The notes beneath the pieces are model-generated. The model made no database searches and was not told the DNA's origin. It saw only the letters and a list, made by a program, of their open reading frames with translations. Of a stretch of DNA of 9,538 nt, positions 6,222 through 9,538 are shown one piece after another (positions within the stretch are counted from its first letter, which is position 1; each line of letters opens with the position of its first letter). The DNA is from Nitrosomonas sp. UBA6494 (GTDB lineage: Bacteria > Pseudomonadota > Gammaproteobacteria > Burkholderiales > Nitrosomonadaceae), in the NCBI GenBank assembly GCA_002435335.1, contig DJMI01000168.1, forward strand, positions 1-9,538. The letters are read 5' to 3'. The translations under genes and the position numbers were made by a program.

Positions 6222-7328
6222 TCAGTCAGGCACCGATCCCGCAATAACCCCGCCGCCCAAACAAACCTTGCTTTCATAAATCACCACCGACTGACCGGGC
6301 GTTACCGCCCATTGTTCTTGCGCGAAATCGACTTGGCAATAATCCGGTGTCAGTGCGCTGATGGCGCAAGGCGCATCGGCTTGGCGGTAGCGGGTTTTCG
6401 CGGCATAGACCCAATTGCAGTGTGGTGGTTGGCCGCTGATCCAGGTAAGGTCGATCGCTTTCAGCGATGAGCGCAGTAATGCGGAGTGGTCGTGACCTTG
6501 CACCGCAACCAGTATGTTGCGCGTCAAGTCTTTGCCGCAGACGAACCACGGTTCATCGCCACCATCGCGAGTACCGCCAATGCCAAGCCCCTGACGTTGC
6601 CCGATGGTGTAGTACATCAGTCCGATATGTTGCCCGATGACTTTTCCATCCGGCGTTTGGATTTCTCCCGGCTCGCGCGGTAGATAACGGTTCAGAAATT
6701 CGCGGAACGGACGCTCGCCGATGAAACAAATGCCGGTACTGTCCTTTTTGGCGCTGTTGGGCAATTTCAATTCCCGGGCGATTGCGCGTACTTCACGTTT
6801 ATACAGGTGACCGACTGGAAACATGGCGTTTGCGAGCTGCTGCTGATTCAGACGATACAAAAAATAGCTTTGATCTTTGGTGCCGTCTTCGCCTTTGAGC
6901 AATTGAAACGTATCCCCGATTTGGCGCACTTGCGCGTAGTGACCGGTAGCAATGTGATCCGCGCCAAGTTGCGTCGCATGGTCGAGAAAAGCTTTGAATT
7001 TGATTTCGGCGTTGCACAGCACATCCGGATTCGGCGTTCGCCCGGCCCGGTATTCGGCGAGAAAGTGCGAAAACACGCGGTCTTTGTATTCTGCGGAGAA
7101 ATTCACCACTTCGATCGGAATGCCGAGCACATCGGCCACCGAAGCGGCGTCGAGAAAATCTCGGCGCGATGAGCAATATTCGTCGGTATCGTCGTCTTCC
7201 CAATTCTTCATGAACAAGCCGACGACCTCATGCCCCTGCTGTTTCAGCAAATAAGCGGCAACCGACGAATCCACGCCGCCCGACAACCCGACCACGACAC
7301 GGCTTTTCTTTGCTGACTCAGGATTCAT
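6222..7328 (-). CDS. mnmA: tRNA-specific 2-thiouridylase MnmA
   Basis: MnmA thiolates uridine 34 at the wobble position of tRNA-Lys, -Glu and -Gln, using ATP and sulfur relayed from IscS through the Tus proteins in bacteria that have them; it is cytosolic. The 368-residue length is normal for the family. Visible are the PP-loop SGGVDSS (16-22) in VVVGLSGGVDSSVAAYLL, FMKNWEDDD (39-47), GRTPNPDVLCN with catalytic C105, TGHYA (128-132), the tRNA-binding region around KDQSYFLYRL, and STGICFIGERPF with the second catalytic cysteine C201. A C-terminal beta-barrel region closes the protein. Its ATG lies inside the end of nudJ (11-base overlap) with only a weak GGAA upstream, so translation is probably coupled to nudJ. 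In E. coli, nudJ also precedes mnmA, but hflD and purB follow there; here the next gene is convergent and unrelated. Confidence 0.97.
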   Translation of the reverse strand: MNPESAKKSRVVVGLSGGVDSSVAAYLLKQQGHEVVGLFMKNWEDDDTDEYCSSRRDFLDAASVADVLGIPIEVVNFSAEYKDRVFSHFLAEYRAGRTPNPDVLCNAEIKFKAFLDHATQLGADHIATGHYAQVRQIGDTFQLLKGEDGTKDQSYFLYRLNQQQLANAMFPVGHLYKREVRAIARELKLPNSAKKDSTGICFIGERPFREFLNRYLPREPGEIQTPDGKVIGQHIGLMYYTIGQRQGLGIGGTRDGGDEPWFVCGKDLTRNILVAVQGHDHSALLRSSLKAIDLTWISGQPPHCNWVYAAKTRYRQADAPCAISALTPDYCQVDFAQEQWAVTPGQSVVIYESKVCLGGGVIAGSVPD

Positions 7329-7776
7329 AGTGCGTCAATAATTCCAGCGGATAACGCTTACCGGCTTGATGGTCGCGTATGCACTGCATCACCAGCGGGC
7401 TGCGATGACGTTCGGTTTGGCGCGAGATTTCGTCGGCATCAAACCAATCGGCACGCAAAATGCCGGTATCGAGCTTGCGTTGCGGATCATGCTGGGTAAC
7501 TTGTCCGACGAACGCAAAGCGCAAGTAAGTCGCATCGACGCGATGCGAATGCCATTGATAAATACCGAGCAGATATTCCGGCACGAAGGTGTACGCGGTT
7601 TCTTCCAAGGTTTCGCGAATCGCGCCTTGAATGATCGATTCGCCAGGATCCAGATGCCCGGCTGGTTGATTGAGAAACAACCCTAGACCGGGTTCGGGTT
7701 CTTCTTCGACCAATAAATATCTGCCGTTTCGTTCAACCACCGCAGCAACGGTTACATTGGGTTTCCAAATTAACAT
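7318..7776 (-). CDS. nudJ: Nudix hydrolase, NudJ-like phosphatase
   Basis: NudJ of E. coli hydrolyses nucleoside di- and triphosphates and hydroxymethylpyrimidine pyrophosphate (thiamine pathway side product). The 152-residue product, close to the 153 of E. coli NudJ, starts MLIWKPNVTVAAVVERNGRY. Its Nudix box runs from G40 to Y62 (GHLDPGESIIQGAIRETLEE): G40, E46, R54, E55, E58 and E59 are in register, so metal binding should be intact; the box's final glycine is alanine (A61). I chose the ATG at 7776 over a TTG at 7800: the family's N-terminus begins here, no ribosome binding site precedes the TTG, and a likely promoter would start transcription at about the TTG. The ribosome binding site at 7776 is also weak. 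The gene overlaps mnmA and lies 68 bases after the histidine kinase gene on the same strand. The NudJ assignment rests on similarity plus the mnmA neighbour; the substrate is not readable from sequence. Confidence 0.88.
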   Translation of the reverse strand: MLIWKPNVTVAAVVERNGRYLLVEEEPEPGLGLFLNQPAGHLDPGESIIQGAIRETLEETAYTFVPEYLLGIYQWHSHRVDATYLRFAFVGQVTQHDPQRKLDTGILRADWFDADEISRQTERHRSPLVMQCIRDHQAGKRYPLELLTHYES

Positions 7777-7808
7777 GTTTTTCTGCAAGCCAAAATGCAA
7801 TACAACAT

Positions 7809-7817
7809 ATTATCGCA
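7809..7817 (-). promoter_or_regulatory. Putative extended -10 promoter of nudJ-mnmA
   Basis: On the minus strand, TGCGATAAT matches the extended -10 pattern TGnTATAAT with one mismatch. Transcription would begin near 7802, giving a leader of about 25 bases before the ATG at 7776. There is no good -35 hexamer, as is common for extended -10 promoters. I found no clear terminator between the kinase gene and nudJ, so read-through may also occur. Confidence 0.4.
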
Positions 7818-7844
7818 TCGACGGCTTGCCGATTTGCAGCAATT

Positions 7845-9538
7845 TCACTGTTTCGATTCGAGGGGAATGTACTGTTGCAGTAATTGATCGATCTGCTGAA
7901 AATTGAACGGCTTGCTGAGATGGTCGCCCATGCCCGCGGTCAGGCACTCTTGCTTGATATGTTCCAGTGCATGCGCCGTCAATGCCACGATCGGTATATG
8001 CTTGGTCTGATTTTGCTGTTCCAGTACCCGGATTTGGCGCGTTGCCTCAAAACCGTCCATGACCGGCATGTTGCAATCCATCAAAATCAGATCGGGTTTC
8101 TGATCGATATAGACATTCACCGCTTCCAGACCATTCTCCGCCACAATAACCTCGCAATTCAAACGATCCAGCATAGCTTTAGTAACCATCTGATTGACTT
8201 CATTGTCTTCCACCACCAAGATACGAGCACGATAAGCGGCGTTGATTGCGGCTTTTGGTTGCACCGTGTTCGATTGCGGTACGGCAACGGAAGTAGTGTC
8301 GAATCGCAACGGCAACCGTACTCGGAACTCGGTTCCTTCGCCTAGCGTGCTGGATACACTGATCGTTCCTCCCATCAATGTGACCAAATTCTTGGTAATC
8401 ACCAGCCCCAAACCAGCTCCTCGAATATGCTGTGCCGATTCGCCGACTTGAATAAATTCCTGAAACAGTCGTGCTTGATTCTCGGCACTAATGCCGATTC
8501 CGCTATCTTTAACCGTCAATTCGAGTTCAACGCCGCTTCGATCTTCGGTTGATAAACATCGCACCAGCAGTTGCACCGAACCATGCTCGGTAAATTTAAA
8601 AGCGTTGCCGAGCAAATTGAATAATATCTTCTTGATTCGATCGGGATCGCCGATCAAGGTTCGAGACACATCGCAATCGATGCGGGTGATAAAACTTACC
8701 GTACTACCGGTCGATTTGGTGCGAAACAATAAATCGATCTCATCGATCATCGCCTGCAAATTGAATGCGCGCTCAACAATGGTAAATTTGCGTGCTTCTA
8801 TTTTCGCAAAATCGAGAATATCGTCGATAATCCGCAACAATGTTCGTCCAGAATTACCAATCACGTTCAAGTAATTTTGCTGCTGCGCATTCAACGACGT
8901 TGTCCCAAGGATTTCCGTCATTCCCAAAACGCCGTTCATCGGTGTTCTGATCTCGTGACTCATCGCAGCCAAAAAAGCGGATTTTGCCTTACTGGCCTCT
9001 TCGGCTTGCACTTTCGCGTGTTCCAAATCGACTGCCTGTTGTTCCAGCATGATGGCTTGCCGCCGTACTGTCCAATAGTTGTCATGCTGCAATTTGCCGT
9101 TATGAATAGAAAAAACAAAATAAGAAAACCCTACTGCAAACAAAATCCAACCACTTTCAGGCGGTAGAAACCAAGCAATACTTAGCAAACTTGGCAAATA
9201 CAGCAAAATTGCAAAAGCCAGCATCAGCCCAATCCGCGGTGAAGTAGCCGCAATACCGCCGGACATGATCCCTGCCGTTGAAATGACGGCCATAGCCGCA
9301 CCGTTATCGATCGCTTTGATCGAATCGAAAACCCAGATAAAGAACGCTGACCAACTAATTGCCGTAGCCAGATAGACCGTCATTACCGCACGTTCGACTA
9401 CCGTCTCGTTAGGATTGATTGTATCGAATGTATATTTGAAAACCGCCAGGCGTAGCGCGGCCAAAAATATAAACAAGACAATGAATAGATAGGCAAGAGA
9501 TTGCGGAGCGAGAGCGGGCGACAAAAGTATCGCTGCAC
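7845..9538 (-). CDS. Membrane-bound hybrid sensor histidine kinase with C-terminal receiver domain, 5' end cut by window edge
   Basis: Hybrid kinases sense a signal, autophosphorylate on histidine and pass the phosphate to an attached receiver domain, usually onward through a phosphotransfer protein. The frame stays open to the right edge. The first possible start in the window is a TTG at 9524, but the codons before it are open, so the gene is treated as partial. Numbering from that TTG, residues ~9-140 hold about five hydrophobic membrane segments (near 9-28, 46-66, 75-93, 97-120 and 125-140), a sensor region I cannot assign to a named domain. A short helix (155-182) leads to the HisKA site H190 in FLAAMSHEIRTPMNGVLGM. 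The ATPase domain has the N box NLLGNAFKFT (N307), G1 DSGIGIS (340-346) and G2 GAGLGL (369-374). After a linker, the receiver has E439-D440, phosphoacceptor D483 in LMDCNMPVMDG, T516 and K538. All catalytic residues are present. There is no Hpt domain at the C-terminus, so a separate phosphotransfer protein or response regulator is expected elsewhere. Confidence 0.92.
   Translation of the reverse strand, partial: AAILLSPALAPQSLAYLFIVLFIFLAALRLAVFKYTFDTINPNETVVERAVMTVYLATAISWSAFFIWVFDSIKAIDNGAAMAVISTAGIMSGGIAATSPRIGLMLAFAILLYLPSLLSIAWFLPPESGWILFAVGFSYFVFSIHNGKLQHDNYWTVRRQAIMLEQQAVDLEHAKVQAEEASKAKSAFLAAMSHEIRTPMNGVLGMTEILGTTSLNAQQQNYLNVIGNSGRTLLRIIDDILDFAKIEARKFTIVERAFNLQAMIDEIDLLFRTKSTGSTVSFITRIDCDVSRTLIGDPDRIKKILFNLLGNAFKFTEHGSVQLLVRCLSTEDRSGVELELTVKDSGIGISAENQARLFQEFIQVGESAQHIRGAGLGLVITKNLVTLMGGTISVSSTLGEGTEFRVRLPLRFDTTSVAVPQSNTVQPKAAINAAYRARILVVEDNEVNQMVTKAMLDRLNCEVIVAENGLEAVNVYIDQKPDLILMDCNMPVMDGFEATRQIRVLEQQNQTKHIPIVALTAHALEHIKQECLTAGMGDHLSKPFNFQQIDQLLQQYIPLESKQ

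Noticed and set aside
6274..7254. Several frames of 86-134 codons on both strands over mnmA
   Set aside because: They are shadows of mnmA, which has every family motif across this span.
7776..7800. TTG start giving NudJ eight extra residues
   Set aside because: No ribosome binding site and it coincides with the likely transcription start; the ATG at 7776 matches the family N-terminus.
7777..7844. Terminator after the kinase gene (short CGGC-AA-GCCG inverted repeat)
   Set aside because: The loop is too small and no T tract follows on the minus strand.

Overview
The window looks like a chromosomal segment of a proteobacterium of intermediate GC. The CheV type, the nudJ-mnmA gene pair and the codon use point to a beta- or gammaproteobacterium, with a Nitrosomonadales/Burkholderiales-like betaproteobacterium as my best guess. 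No rRNA or other marker is present to settle this. There are seven credible protein-coding genes, two of them cut by the window edges. I see no tRNA, rRNA, CRISPR array or insertion sequence.

Left edge (1-910, +): the 3' part of a cheV-type gene (CheW-like adaptor plus receiver domain), followed by a convincing intrinsic terminator (956-993). A 265-base intergenic stretch holds that terminator and, at its far end, a putative -10 box and a good ribosome binding site for the next gene.

Centre (1176-6163, +): three same-strand genes that could form a nucleic-acid-processing or anti-phage module. The first encodes a DUF2130 protein, a long coiled coil fused to what reads as a PD-(D/E)XK nuclease core. 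The second encodes an OLD-like protein, an ABC-type ATPase followed by a TOPRIM nuclease domain. The third encodes a single-chain GmrSD-like protein (DUF262 + DUF1524), a family that includes type IV restriction enzymes acting on modified DNA. The OLD-like gene is visibly more AT-rich than its neighbours, which suggests separate acquisition. The OLD-like and GmrSD-like genes are the strongest defence candidates. The DUF2130 gene has host-like composition and may be only a neighbour. A 34-codon reading frame with a strong ribosome binding site overlaps the start of the GmrSD-like gene.

Right part (6222-9538, -): mnmA (tRNA 2-thiouridylase) converges on the defence-like block. It is preceded by nudJ (Nudix phosphatase), with an 11-base overlap; this pairing is also found in Escherichia coli. 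Upstream of nudJ lies the 3' part of a large membrane-bound hybrid sensor histidine kinase gene that runs off the right edge. The housekeeping nudJ-mnmA pair thus flanks an accessory block, and a short perfect palindrome lies at the convergent junction.
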